Positions 1-8,892 of a DNA stretch of 64,000 bases are shown one piece after another. The notes under the pieces were generated by a model that worked only from the letters and a program-made list of their open reading frames with translations, did not search any database and was not told where the DNA came from. The position numbers were made by a program, and so were the translations under genes. The stretch is from Terriglobia bacterium (lineage in GTDB: Bacteria; Acidobacteriota; Terriglobia; Terriglobales; Acidobacteriaceae): positions 110,452-174,451 of the forward strand of contig JAIQFC010000009.1 in assembly GCA_020073465.1 (NCBI GenBank), written 5' to 3'. Position 1 is the first letter of the stretch; each line of letters begins with the position of its first letter.

Positions 1-1441
1 CATCCTCGGGACGGCGCTCGTACCAGCCAACATATTCGTTGAGTCCTAGAACGTCGAGGTATTGTCCCAAAGGGTCATCCAGCGATCTGGTGTTCGGCCC
101 AGCCGGTTGCGTGTGGTTCATGGCTGAGGTCAGGAGCCGGGTTGAATCCAGACTCCTCGCGTAGTCAGCCAAGGTTCGTAGGAACTCCGTCCGGGCGGGC
201 ACGGGAGGTGTTTCGTTCGACAGTGACCACAGAATGACCGAAGCGCGGTCATGGTCGCGAGTGATGGTATCGCGCAGCTGCGCCTTCGCATTCTCCAGAG
301 TCGACCGATTCTGCCAGGCGATGTCCCAGTAGACGGGGACTTCCTCCCAAACCAGCAGCCCCATGCGATCGGCAAGACGTACCATAGCTTCGTTGTGGGG
401 ATAGTGCGCGAGCCGGACAAAATTGCAGCCCAGTTCCTTTGCCCATTCCAGCAACGTCCGATCTTCATCTTCGGAAACAATGCGTCCACCTCGAAAGGGC
501 GCTTCCTCGTGCAGGGAAATTCCCCGCAGAAAAACCGGTTTCCCGTTGAGAAGGATTTGTGTACCCCGCGTCTCGATGGTGCGAAATCCAATCTGCTCCT
601 CTACAGTCTCCCGTCCGGAGGAAATGACCACTCGGTAGAGCTTTGGCGCCTCAGGTGACCAGAGTGTCAGCTTCGCCGGGAAACGGAATTCAGCGTGTCC
701 GTTCGCGTCTGTACTGACACTCTTCTTCAAGCCGAGCTCAGGGATTTCGATGGAGACAGTCTGCGGCTGGCTGGCGCCGTCAAGCTGAACCCAACCGGCA
801 ATCTGGTCTGCGGAACCCTTTGCCAGTTGCAGGAAATAGTCCTGAACAAAGACGTCGGGCACATCCACCAGGTCAACGCTACGAGTAAGGCCACCGTAGT
901 TCCACCAATCGGTACTCAGAGCCGGCACAGCGTCTGGACGCCGAACATTATTCACTTCCACCACGATGTTGTTCTGGCCGTCCCGGACATTGGAAGTGAC
1001 TTCCAAAACAAAGGGAGTAAACCCGCCCTCGTGCTCGCCAATCTTCTCGCCGTTCAAATAAACGCGCGCTAAGTAGTTCGCCGCTGCAAAATGCAGGAAC
1101 GTCCTGACTTGAGCCCGTTTGTGATAGGAAAAGTACCTCTGATACCAGACCGGCCCTTCGTAGAACAACAGTGTGTTCCGCTGCGTATTCCAGTCGCCGG
1201 GTACTTTCAGGGTGCCGGAGGTATCGAAGTCATACTCAACCAGGTCACTCGCGTCTTTGGGCTTGCGGTTCTCGTAGAAGCGCGCTCCCACGCCGGTCTC
1301 ATAGGGGTCGACGATCGCATTCCAGTTCCCGTCGAGGTTAATCCGAGCACGTCCTGGAACATTCGCAATCAGGTTGGAAGGCGCTGGCTGCGCGAAGGCA
1401 AGAGCCGTGGAGAACAACAAGAGAGCGATTGTGGATCGCAT
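1..1441 (-). CDS. GH2 glycosidase, beta-glucuronidase-like (3' end outside window)
   Basis: Secreted glycoside hydrolase family 2 enzyme; 480 residues are visible and the C-terminal part of the catalytic barrel lies beyond base 1. It begins with a clear signal peptide (MRSTIALLLFSTALAFAQ), then a jelly-roll sugar-binding domain, an immunoglobulin-like domain and the start of the TIM barrel with the GH2 signature (NGKPVFLRGISLHEE, then ELGCNFVRLAHYPH). The general acid/base Glu is about residue 410 in SLSNE. The NEYVGWYERR stretch just before the window edge resembles beta-glucuronidases more than beta-galactosidases, which is a family-level inference. The start is an ATG directly before the signal peptide. 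Expected to release uronic acid or similar sugars from polysaccharide or glycosides outside the cytoplasm. Confidence 0.88.
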   Translation of the reverse strand, partial: MRSTIALLLFSTALAFAQPAPSNLIANVPGRARINLDGNWNAIVDPYETGVGARFYENRKPKDASDLVEYDFDTSGTLKVPGDWNTQRNTLLFYEGPVWYQRYFSYHKRAQVRTFLHFAAANYLARVYLNGEKIGEHEGGFTPFVLEVTSNVRDGQNNIVVEVNNVRRPDAVPALSTDWWNYGGLTRSVDLVDVPDVFVQDYFLQLAKGSADQIAGWVQLDGASQPQTVSIEIPELGLKKSVSTDANGHAEFRFPAKLTLWSPEAPKLYRVVISSGRETVEEQIGFRTIETRGTQILLNGKPVFLRGISLHEEAPFRGGRIVSEDEDRTLLEWAKELGCNFVRLAHYPHNEAMVRLADRMGLLVWEEVPVYWDIAWQNRSTLENAKAQLRDTITRDHDRASVILWSLSNETPPVPARTEFLRTLADYARSLDSTRLLTSAMNHTQPAGPNTRSLDDPLGQYLDVLGLNEYVGWYERRPED

Positions 1442-1529
1442 GGGGATTGGCACCTAACATTCACTTCGGACACTCACTGGCCTCGACTCCGACGGCCGAG
1501 GGCAATTCTCTTACATCTCCCGCTGAAAA

Positions 1530-1560
1530 TACAAAAGCCCCGATCAGCCGTGATCGGGGC
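1530..1560 (-). terminator. Rho-independent terminator of the desaturase gene
   Basis: A perfect 10-bp stem (GCCCCGATCA / TGATCGGGGC) with a 4-base loop at 1537-1560. On the minus strand it is followed by TTTTGT. It lies 26 bases past the stop codon of the desaturase gene. Confidence 0.8.
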
Positions 1561-1585
1561 CAAACCATTCGGACGCGGTGTCGAG

Positions 1586-2500
1586 CTAGTCGCCGGCGGC
1601 CGACGCTTCTTGCAGAGGAGCTGTAATCAGGTTCCCGTTGGGCGTCGCGACCAATCCCTTCTCGATCTCCGCCAACTTCACGCGCTTGATATCCCAGGCC
1701 AGTCCAAGCTGCTTCAGCGCCCAGATGCCATACCAGTTCATGTCAACTTCATACCACCGGAAACCGTGCTGCGCCGCCGTCGGATGCGCGTGGTGGTTGT
1801 TGTGCCAGCCCTCGCCGAATGTCAGCAGAGCTACCCACCAGCTGTTGGTGGAAAGATCGCGAGTCGCGAAGCGGCGCGTGCCCCACGAGTGCGTGGCCGA
1901 GTTCACCAGCCAGGTCGCATGCAGGCCAACCACGGTGCGCAGGAAAATTCCCCACATCAGAAAAGGCAGCCCACCGACAGCAAACAGGATGGCGCCCAGC
2001 ACGATCATCGGAACGTAGTGATATTTCGTGATCCAAACGTGGAATTTATCTTTGGCGAGGTCGGGGACGTAACGGGCCAGCGTGGTCGTGTCATGGTGCA
2101 TCGACTTGCCCATCAGGATCCAGCCCATGTGCGCCCACCACTTGCCGTCAATGGGCGAATGCGGATCGCCGTCCTGGTCCGAGAACTGATGATGGATGCG
2201 GTGCGTAGCGACCCAGAAAATCGGCCCGCCTTCGAGCGCCAGAGTGGCGCAAACCGTCAGGAAGTACTCCACCCACTTCGGAGTCTTGTAGCCACGATGC
2301 GTCAGCAGGCGGTGATAGCTCATGCCGATGCCCAGGCTGCCCGAGACCCACCACAAGAACATGGCGACGAAGAAAGCCTTCCACGTAAAGAAGAACAGCG
2401 CCGCCACGGCTCCGACGTGAAACGCAGCCATGAACATCGCTGTTATCCAGTTGACTTCATCTTTTGCCGCTTGCGGTTTCTCCAGATCTTGCAGTTCCAT
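1586..2500 (-). CDS. Acyl-CoA/acyl-lipid desaturase (membrane di-iron)
   Basis: Integral membrane fatty-acid desaturase of about 304 residues, the usual length for bacterial stearoyl-CoA (delta-9) desaturases. The three histidine boxes that hold the di-iron centre are present: HRLLTH (about 63-68), HRIHH (99-103) and HNNHH (232-236), separated by hydrophobic spans at about 25-55 and 160-195. Introduces a double bond into membrane acyl chains, adjusting fluidity. An in-frame TTG six bases upstream (2506) is better spaced from an AGGG sequence, so the true start may be there. It ends at a strong hairpin terminator and is transcribed divergently from the dehydratase gene. Confidence 0.93.
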   Translation of the reverse strand: MELQDLEKPQAAKDEVNWITAMFMAAFHVGAVAALFFFTWKAFFVAMFLWWVSGSLGIGMSYHRLLTHRGYKTPKWVEYFLTVCATLALEGGPIFWVATHRIHHQFSDQDGDPHSPIDGKWWAHMGWILMGKSMHHDTTTLARYVPDLAKDKFHVWITKYHYVPMIVLGAILFAVGGLPFLMWGIFLRTVVGLHATWLVNSATHSWGTRRFATRDLSTNSWWVALLTFGEGWHNNHHAHPTAAQHGFRWYEVDMNWYGIWALKQLGLAWDIKRVKLAEIEKGLVATPNGNLITAPLQEASAAGD

Positions 2501-2752
2501 TTCCAAGAAAGGCCCTCAGTCCGTGGGTTTTTAGTTGCGATGACCCTCGGCTAAGCTATCAAGAGAAGGACGGCAGTGACTGTAATACTTGTGTAATAGC
2601 GGCTTTTCGGTCATTACGAGGGTAATAGAACCGGAACCAGCTAACGGGATTTTCCAGATGGTCCGGCATTTCCCGACAACCTTTTTGAATCTCGAACAGA
2701 CAGCCGACGATCAGAAGATAAGTGCTGACCCCGCACTACACTGGAACCTCTT

Positions 2753-3733
2753 ATGACGCCACAATCTCTGACGATGTCCCTACCCACAACTGACGAGATC
2801 CGGGAGGCGACGGAACTCGTGTATTCGGTAATGCCTCCCACTCCCCAGATTGTGTGGCCTCTGCTGTGCGAGAGACTGGGCACCGAAGTATGGGTCAAAC
2901 ACGAGAACCACACCCCGATCGGCACTTTCAAGGCACGCACGGCGGTGGTCTATGCCGCGGAACTGTTTCGCGGGACAACCGGCATCACCGGACTGGTCAC
3001 CGCAACTCGCGGCAATCACGGCCAGTCGGTCGCGCTGGCTGCGCGCCGGTTCAAGGTTCCGGCGCATGTCGTCGTGCCGCACGGCAACAGCCGGGAGAAG
3101 AATGCAGCCATGCGGGCGCAGGGAGCGCACCTCGTCGAATTCGGCAGTGACTACCAGGAGGCCAAGGAGCATTCGCAGAAGCTTGCCCAGGAGCACGGCT
3201 GGCACTTTGTTCCGGGGTATCATCGCGACATCGTCAAGGGAGTGGCAACGTACTGGCTCGAGTTCTTCTCCGCCGTCGCCAATCTGGACGTGGTCTACGT
3301 GCCGATTGGCCAGGGCTCGGGAATCTGTGCCTGTTCCGCGGTTCGCAATGGAATGAACCTGAAGACGAAGATCGTAGGCGCGGTAGCCCAGGGCGCGCCC
3401 GCATACGCGCTCTCATTTGAGGCTGGCCGTAAGATCGCAGCTCCGGTCACAACAATTCTTGGCGACGGAATGGCTTGCCGCGTGCCCGATGATGAATCGC
3501 TGGCGGTGATTCTGCAAAACGTCAACCACATCGTGCAGGTCAGCGAAGAGGAGATTCGCCAGGCCATGAAGATCTACTTCACCGACACCCACAATGCTGT
3601 TGAAGGCGCAGGTGCGGCCGGACTTGCGGCCGCGCTGAAAGAGAAGCAGGCGCTGATTGGCAAGCGCGTAGGACTCGTGATCAGCGGAGGAAACGTAGAC
3701 CACGATGTTTTCGCGAAAGTCTTGCAGGACTGA
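2753..3733 (+). CDS. PLP-dependent threonine/serine dehydratase-like enzyme
   Basis: Fold-type II PLP enzyme of the threonine/serine dehydratase family, 326 residues. The PLP-binding lysine is K60 in the motif PIGTFKAR, the substrate loop is TRGNHGQS, and the phosphate-binding/C-terminal glycine motif is SGGNVDH near residue 312. There is no C-terminal ACT regulatory domain, so this is the short, catabolic-type architecture. Expected to deaminate L-threonine, L-serine or a related hydroxyamino acid (for example threo-3-hydroxyaspartate) to the 2-oxo acid and ammonia; the exact substrate cannot be told from sequence. A second in-frame ATG is at 2774. No good Shine-Dalgarno precedes either start. 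Confidence 0.88.
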   Translation: MTPQSLTMSLPTTDEIREATELVYSVMPPTPQIVWPLLCERLGTEVWVKHENHTPIGTFKARTAVVYAAELFRGTTGITGLVTATRGNHGQSVALAARRFKVPAHVVVPHGNSREKNAAMRAQGAHLVEFGSDYQEAKEHSQKLAQEHGWHFVPGYHRDIVKGVATYWLEFFSAVANLDVVYVPIGQGSGICACSAVRNGMNLKTKIVGAVAQGAPAYALSFEAGRKIAAPVTTILGDGMACRVPDDESLAVILQNVNHIVQVSEEEIRQAMKIYFTDTHNAVEGAGAAGLAAALKEKQALIGKRVGLVISGGNVDHDVFAKVLQD

Positions 3734-3756
3734 GAAGCGCACGTTTCCCGCAGCGG

Positions 3757-4641
3757 CTACGCGGCGACCTTGCCCTTCACCTGCACTCCAGCCCACTTCT
3801 CCAGGAGCGTCAATGTGGCGGCATAGTCCAGGTCGCGGTGGCCGTCTTCGGTGGCCATCTCGTAGATCTCTTCCACAGTCTCGAGGCCGGGCAATTTCAC
3901 TCGTGCTTCCTTCGCCGCTTCCAGCGCAAGGCGGATGTCCTTGTGCATCAACCGTAGCGGAAAATTCGGCGTGAAGTCGCGATTCAGGATAAACGGTGCC
4001 TTGTACTCAACGACGCCCGATTTCACCATCGTGGCTCCGATCAGTTCCATCAACTGCCCGGAATCCACGCCAAGTTTTGTAGCCAGCGTGAGCGCCTCAG
4101 CAAACCCCTCAAAGATCAGGGCAATCTGCAGATTCATAGCAAGCTTGGTGGCCTGCCCCTTACTCGTCTCGCCCATGCGGAAAATCTTCTTTCCCATCGC
4201 TGCGAAAAGGGGTTTAAGCCGCTCAATCTGAGACTCCGCGCCGCCCACGATGAACACCAGCGTCCCATCCCGCGCCCCGATCTTCGATCCGGTCATGGGA
4301 GCATCCACCCACGCCACGCCCTTGGCGGCAACTCGCTCGGCAAATTTCAACGTCGCCGCCGGAGAAATGGTGCTCGAGTCCGCGATGATCATGCCTTCCG
4401 CCAGGGACTGCTCGACACCGTCCTGCCCGAAGACCACGCCCTCCACCGCATCGGTGTCGGACACGCACATCCATACCACCTCCGCCCCCTGGGCTGCTGC
4501 CGCTGGAGTCGGAGCGATGCTCGCGCCTTCCACCACCTTGCCAGGTGTGCGGTTCCACACCGTAACTTCATGTCCTGCCTTGGCAAGATTCGTCGCCATA
4601 GCATGCCCCATGATTCCCAATCCTATGAAAGCAACTCGCAT
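3757..4641 (-). CDS. NAD(P)-dependent beta-hydroxyacid dehydrogenase (3-hydroxyisobutyrate dehydrogenase family)
   Basis: Cytosolic oxidoreductase of 294 residues. The N-terminus is a Rossmann motif, GLGIMGHAMA, followed by the family signature around APMTGSKIGARDGTL and the catalytic-lysine helix KGQATKLAMNLQ (K about 170). Members oxidise 3-hydroxyisobutyrate or reduce tartronate semialdehyde or succinic semialdehyde; the substrate is not resolved here. It lies 81 bases downstream of the GH10 xylanase on the same strand and may be co-transcribed. Tartronate-semialdehyde reductase is worth considering because a glycerate kinase is encoded about 4 kb away at 8893-10221. Confidence 0.9.
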   Translation of the reverse strand: MRVAFIGLGIMGHAMATNLAKAGHEVTVWNRTPGKVVEGASIAPTPAAAAQGAEVVWMCVSDTDAVEGVVFGQDGVEQSLAEGMIIADSSTISPAATLKFAERVAAKGVAWVDAPMTGSKIGARDGTLVFIVGGAESQIERLKPLFAAMGKKIFRMGETSKGQATKLAMNLQIALIFEGFAEALTLATKLGVDSGQLMELIGATMVKSGVVEYKAPFILNRDFTPNFPLRLMHKDIRLALEAAKEARVKLPGLETVEEIYEMATEDGHRDLDYAATLTLLEKWAGVQVKGKVAA

Positions 4642-4722
4642 CGTGAACCTCTTCTCTCTCTCGCTTCCTCTTTACCAATACTCTTTGATGGACCGCTCAC
4701 CGCGAACAGGCAGCGTCGCCCG

Positions 4723-5796
4723 TCATCCGCGACGGTTGCCAAAGGCGCGCAGCATCGCTTCCACCACCGGCTTGGGCCGCATCTCTTCGTCAAACGGCAA
4801 CGGACGCACGTGCTTTCCATCGCTGCGCGACTGCCTTTCCTGCAGCCAGCTGTCGCCATCGTACAGTCCCCACGTGAGAACGGCCTCCACCGCCCGGTTC
4901 TCCAGCACCGCATTCAGGTAGCGCAAGTATGTTTCGGCTACTGCGCGATCCCGAGCCGAGATATCTCCCGGAAGATCTTTGTCCCGCACGTCAAGCTCAG
5001 TAACAAAAATCTTCAGTCCCATCTGCTCCACCTCGCGCAGGAAGCCCCGCAACTTGGTACCGTGCCACTGCGGGCCGATGTGTGATTGAATTCCTAGCGC
5101 TCCAATGGGCGTGTCTTTCTTCTTGAGTTGCTCCAGCAACCGCAGGATCGCACGCCGCTTGACGTCATGGTCCGGCGCATCCCCTTCGATGCCAAAGTCG
5201 TTGTAAGTGAGAATGGCTTTCGGATCAGCCTCCGCAGCCGTGCGAAACGCCAATTCGATGTATCCGGAATCGAGGTGCTCCACCCACGGCGTCCGCCGGA
5301 ACAAATCCTGACGATCGGAATTGGGATCAATCGCCTCGTTAACCACATCCCAGGAATGCATCTGCCCCGCATAGCGTGAAACCAGCTTGCGGACATGTTC
5401 CACAAGCACCTTTTCCGCCTGATCCCGGGGGACGTCCCGCACCCAGTCCGGCGTGGCATTGCCATAGATCAGCGTATGTCCGCGCACCTGAATCCGCTTC
5501 GAACGTGCGAAGTCGAGAACCCTGTCCGGCGCTGACAAGTCGAAATGCCCGCGGTCGGGTTGCGTCTTCCTCATGTACACGGTCGCGGCAATGATCGACG
5601 TTTGCTCCTCGTACAGATCGAGCAGCCGCGGCTTGTTGAAGTCCTGCGGAAACAGCGGAGACCCATACAGAAGCCCCGCTTGTGCCGCCGCTGCCTTCAG
5701 GCTCTCGCCGCCCCGGGCCCGGAGCATCGACGCCCCGAAGGTGGATGCGACGGAGGCCACGGCGCACGATTTCACGAACGCACGTCGGTTCATCAT
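4723..5796 (-). CDS. Endo-1,4-beta-xylanase, GH10
   Basis: Secreted xylanase of 358 residues made of a single GH10 TIM barrel. The acid/base glutamate is E154 in SWDVVNEAID and the nucleophile is E267 in FVTELDVRD. The start is placed at the ATG at 5796, or the adjacent ATG at 5793, because it opens a signal sequence (MMNRRAFVKSCAVASVAS) with a twin-arginine-like NRRAFVK motif. The longer open frame reaching 6021 has no coding character and overlaps the promoter area of the divergent gene. Cleaves internal beta-1,4 linkages of xylan. Confidence 0.94.
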   Translation of the reverse strand: MMNRRAFVKSCAVASVASTFGASMLRARGGESLKAAAAQAGLLYGSPLFPQDFNKPRLLDLYEEQTSIIAATVYMRKTQPDRGHFDLSAPDRVLDFARSKRIQVRGHTLIYGNATPDWVRDVPRDQAEKVLVEHVRKLVSRYAGQMHSWDVVNEAIDPNSDRQDLFRRTPWVEHLDSGYIELAFRTAAEADPKAILTYNDFGIEGDAPDHDVKRRAILRLLEQLKKKDTPIGALGIQSHIGPQWHGTKLRGFLREVEQMGLKIFVTELDVRDKDLPGDISARDRAVAETYLRYLNAVLENRAVEAVLTWGLYDGDSWLQERQSRSDGKHVRPLPFDEEMRPKPVVEAMLRAFGNRRG

Positions 5797-5993
5797 CGTT
5801 TGGAAATTAGATATGACAAACGCGACCGAGGTCAAGCAAGCGGGAGCATTTGCAGCTCTCAACTCCGGTACTGTGAAAAAACCTTCACATCGACAGCCTA
5901 TGAGCGATCGGATATAGTGCGCGGGACAGTGCAGCCTTATTGCTGTCTGTCCAGCCCCTGCGAATGAATCTCCGCACCGAAGAAAGATCTGAG

Positions 5994-7517
5994 ATGATAC
6001 GGATACTCCCTGCTTTGTCACATGGAAGGATCACGTTTCTCTTCCCGATTCTGCTGACCCTCACATTTTCCGCAGCCGGGCAATCATCCCTGGCAAGAAT
6101 CAGCGTCGACACTCTGACGAACACTGACAGCGTGCACAAGACCGAAGTCGAGCCCGATACCTTCGCCTGGGGCAACACCATCGTGAGCGCCTTCCACGTT
6201 GCCCGCCGGCCCGGCACCATCGGCTGGGGCAGCGGGGATATCGGCTTCTCGACCTCGACCGATGGCGGCGTGACCTGGCACTACGGCCTCCTCCCCGGGC
6301 TTACGATCAACTACAAGAGCGGAACCTACGGTGCCGCCGCCGATCCCTCCGTCGCTTACGATGCCAAGCACGGCCAATGGCTGATTTCGACCCTGCCGCT
6401 CGCCGGCCTGAGTTGCTGCTCGGCGATCGGAGACGTCGCGGTCAGCCGCTCACCCGATGGTCTTCACTGGGGAAAGCCCATCCTCATCGACACAACCCAT
6501 CTCGATGACAAGAACTGGACTGTCTGCGACAACACGCCTTCCAGTCCCTTCTACGGAAACTGCTACACGGAATGGGACCAGGCCTTCGGCAGCGGCGACG
6601 TCCTGATGAGCGTCTCCAGCGACGGCGGACTGACTTGGGGCCCCGGCAAAGCGTCGTCGGACCACGCCGGTGGACTCGGTGGCGAGCCCGTTGTGCAACC
6701 TAACGGCACCGTCATCGTACCCTTCGAGGGCGGAGGCATCGACGTCTTCAGTTCCACCAACGGCGGCACTTCGTGGGGCAGGAGCAAGGCCATCGCCAGC
6801 ATCAACAGCCACTTTGTAGCAGGAGGGATTCGCAATCCCAACCTGCCCTCGGCAGACATCGATGGTGGCGGCAAGGTCTACGTCATTTGGTCCGATTGCC
6901 GCTTCCGCTCCGGCTGCAAATCGAACGACATCGTCATGAGCACTTCCACCGACGGCACGACCTGGAGCGCCGTCACCCGCATTCCCATCGACCCGACCAG
7001 CAGTACAGTCGATCACTTCATCGCTGGCATCGGCGCCGACCCAGCAACCTCAGGCGCCACCGCGCACCTCACAATCGTCTACTACTACTACTACCCAACC
7101 GCAAATTGCACCGCCAGCACCTGCCAGCTGCACGTGGGCTTTACCACTTCCACCGACGGCGGCACAACCTGGACAGCAGGTACGCAAATCGCCGGCCCCA
7201 TGAAGCTGGCGTGGCTGCCGAATTCCGACAACGGTCCCATGGTCGCCGATTACATCGGCGTTTCGTATGTCAACGGCAATCCATTCGGCGTATTCGCGGT
7301 CGCGCAGGCCCCAACTACCGGGGGAGTTCTGCACGAATCGATGAACACCACGAAGACTCCGCTGCCGGTTTCCTCTGGTGTCCCGCGCTTCAGTTCGGTC
7401 GACGACAAGCCGGTTCCAAACTTCAGGTCCGATCACACAATGCAGTTCTTCTACGACGACGAAGGACACCGCCCAATTCCGCAGTCGCGCTGGATCCCAA
7501 CTCCAGCAGGGCAGTAG
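5994..7517 (+). CDS. Secreted Asp-box beta-propeller protein (sialidase/BNR-like)
   Basis: Predicted exported protein of about 507 residues. An ATG at 5994 begins a hydrophobic signal segment (ITFLFPILLTLTFSAAGQ). The body carries at least five Asp-box hairpins of the type SxDGGxTW: STDGGVTW, SSDGGLTW, STNGGTSW, STDGTTW and STDGGTTW, evenly spaced as in a six-bladed sialidase-like propeller. The arginine triad and nucleophilic tyrosine of true sialidases cannot be assigned with confidence, so a non-sialidase glycan- or surface-binding role is equally likely. It is transcribed divergently from the xylanase. Confidence 0.8.
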   Translation: MIRILPALSHGRITFLFPILLTLTFSAAGQSSLARISVDTLTNTDSVHKTEVEPDTFAWGNTIVSAFHVARRPGTIGWGSGDIGFSTSTDGGVTWHYGLLPGLTINYKSGTYGAAADPSVAYDAKHGQWLISTLPLAGLSCCSAIGDVAVSRSPDGLHWGKPILIDTTHLDDKNWTVCDNTPSSPFYGNCYTEWDQAFGSGDVLMSVSSDGGLTWGPGKASSDHAGGLGGEPVVQPNGTVIVPFEGGGIDVFSSTNGGTSWGRSKAIASINSHFVAGGIRNPNLPSADIDGGGKVYVIWSDCRFRSGCKSNDIVMSTSTDGTTWSAVTRIPIDPTSSTVDHFIAGIGADPATSGATAHLTIVYYYYYPTANCTASTCQLHVGFTTSTDGGTTWTAGTQIAGPMKLAWLPNSDNGPMVADYIGVSYVNGNPFGVFAVAQAPTTGGVLHESMNTTKTPLPVSSGVPRFSSVDDKPVPNFRSDHTMQFFYDDEGHRPIPQSRWIPTPAGQ

Positions 7518-7799
7518 GACTTCGCTGGGCCGTGAAACGCCACCGCAAGATCCCAGCATCAGAAGTTCCGACAGTAACCTTTACAAACTGGCACATCGAA
7601 ACCAAAAATAGCCATCTGGACTAAAATAGACCCAGCTACTTCAATCGCTCATCTAAGTAGTTGGCCTCGCTGTTGGAAGCGGAACGCTGTCTACGGTATT
7701 CCGCAGTCTGGCGGCGATGAAGATTAGCAGCTGTTCCCATCCGCCGCTTCACTCGTTAGCGACGCGATGGGATGTTACGGGATCGAGCTCCATAGCAGG

Positions 7800-8696
7800 A
7801 TGATTAAGGCAACGCTTCGCAACCCGGCCCTCCGTAAACGCGCCACCCAGTTCGGACGCTTGGTGCGCCACTCTGCGGTCACCCCGCGCAGTGGCGAAAC
7901 TCACAAGCCGCGGCTGGCCCACAATGGAGAACTCGGCGTCACCTTCATCGGTCATGCCAGCTTCTTTGTGCAGATTGGCGGACGCAGTGTCGTCATCGAT
8001 CCCAACTTCGCCCGCTGGCTCTTTGTGCTCAAACGATTGCGCCGCCCCGGATTGCACGTCCGCGACCTGCCGCCCATTGACACGGTTTTAGTCACGCACG
8101 CGCACTTTGACCACCTGCACCGGCCCTCGCTGCGCGCCATCGTGCAGAACAACCTGCGCACCCGCGGGACTGCGCCCGCCATCATCGTTCCGAGCCACGT
8201 CTCGGATCTGGTTTCCGACCTCGGCTTCTCCGAGATTATTGAACTCGACTGGTGGAACACATCCCGTCACGGCAACCTGGCGGTGACGCACGTGCCGTCA
8301 CGCCACTGGGGCGCCCGCATCCTGAAGGACTCGCACCGTGGCTATGGCGGCTTCGTTCTTCAGGCCGGCAAGCACTCCGTCTATCATGCCGGGGACACTG
8401 CGTATTTTGCAGGTTTCCGCGAGATCGGACGGCGGCTGTCGCCCGAACTCGCTCTGCTGCCCATCGGCGCCTACAATCCGCCGCAGTTCCGCAACGTGCA
8501 CGCCAACCCCGCCGATGCCACACGCGCCTTCCTCGATCTCAAGGCCCGCTGGATGGTCCCCATGCACTACGGCACCTTCCGCCTCTCGCACGAACCCATC
8601 GACGAACCCCTGCAGTTGCTCGATGAGGAGGCCCGCTCGGCGGGAATCAAGGATCGAGTCTTCGTGCTCGAAGAGGGCGTTACCAGATTCTTCTGA
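7800..8696 (+). CDS. MBL-fold metallohydrolase (NAPE-PLD/UlaG-like)
   Basis: Metallo-beta-lactamase-fold hydrolase of 298 residues from the ATG at 7800, which follows GCAGG. The metal-binding motif HAHFDH is at residues 100-105, preceded by the beta-sandwich strand VTFIGHASFFVQ. Further ligands are in the AGDTAYF and MHYGTFRLSHEP motifs. The order and the GHAS and HYGTF motifs match the bacterial N-acyl-phosphatidylethanolamine phospholipase D-like and UlaG-like branch, which cleave phosphoesters or lactones. A longer frame to 7767 is possible. The substrate is unknown. Confidence 0.87.
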   Translation: MIKATLRNPALRKRATQFGRLVRHSAVTPRSGETHKPRLAHNGELGVTFIGHASFFVQIGGRSVVIDPNFARWLFVLKRLRRPGLHVRDLPPIDTVLVTHAHFDHLHRPSLRAIVQNNLRTRGTAPAIIVPSHVSDLVSDLGFSEIIELDWWNTSRHGNLAVTHVPSRHWGARILKDSHRGYGGFVLQAGKHSVYHAGDTAYFAGFREIGRRLSPELALLPIGAYNPPQFRNVHANPADATRAFLDLKARWMVPMHYGTFRLSHEPIDEPLQLLDEEARSAGIKDRVFVLEEGVTRFF

Positions 8697-8712
8697 TCCG
8701 CCCTGAACCTGC

Positions 8713-8741
8713 GTTGGGACAGCTGCCCAGGCTGTCCCGCC
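8713..8741. repeat. Dispersed palindrome, GGGACAGC/GCTGTCCC type
   Basis: Short inverted repeat GGGACAGC-tgcccag-GCTGTCCC directly after the MBL gene. A related palindrome (GGACAGCCG/CGGCTGTCC) lies at 29807-29864, so this is one copy of a small dispersed family. Confidence 0.6.
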
Positions 8742-8780
8742 ACGTCAGTTCTGGCACTTGCCCTGATCGTCGATTCGCGC

Positions 8781-8813
8781 TGTCATCCTGAGCGAAGCGA
8801 AGGACCCGTGCAT
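8781..8813. repeat. Dispersed TGTCATCCTGAGCG repeat, half element
   Basis: Starts with TGTCATCCTGAGCGAAGCGA followed by AGGACC. Seven further copies of the same family are found in intergenic positions of this window (see the full elements at 12316-12552 and 43598-43818). Confidence 0.8.
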
Positions 8814-8892
8814 CTTGTTTGTGCGCGAATCTCTGTGCATTGAATGCCAAGGACAGGTTTCGATATGTTCCGCGCATTTCAGGAACGCCTTC

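Noticed and set aside
1091..2554. Long plus-strand ORF (487 residues) across the GH2 and desaturase genes
   Set aside because: It is antisense to two genes with clear family motifs and has no motif of its own.
7878..8000. Possible promoter pair within the MBL gene
   Set aside because: Hexamers occur by chance inside coding sequence; no support.
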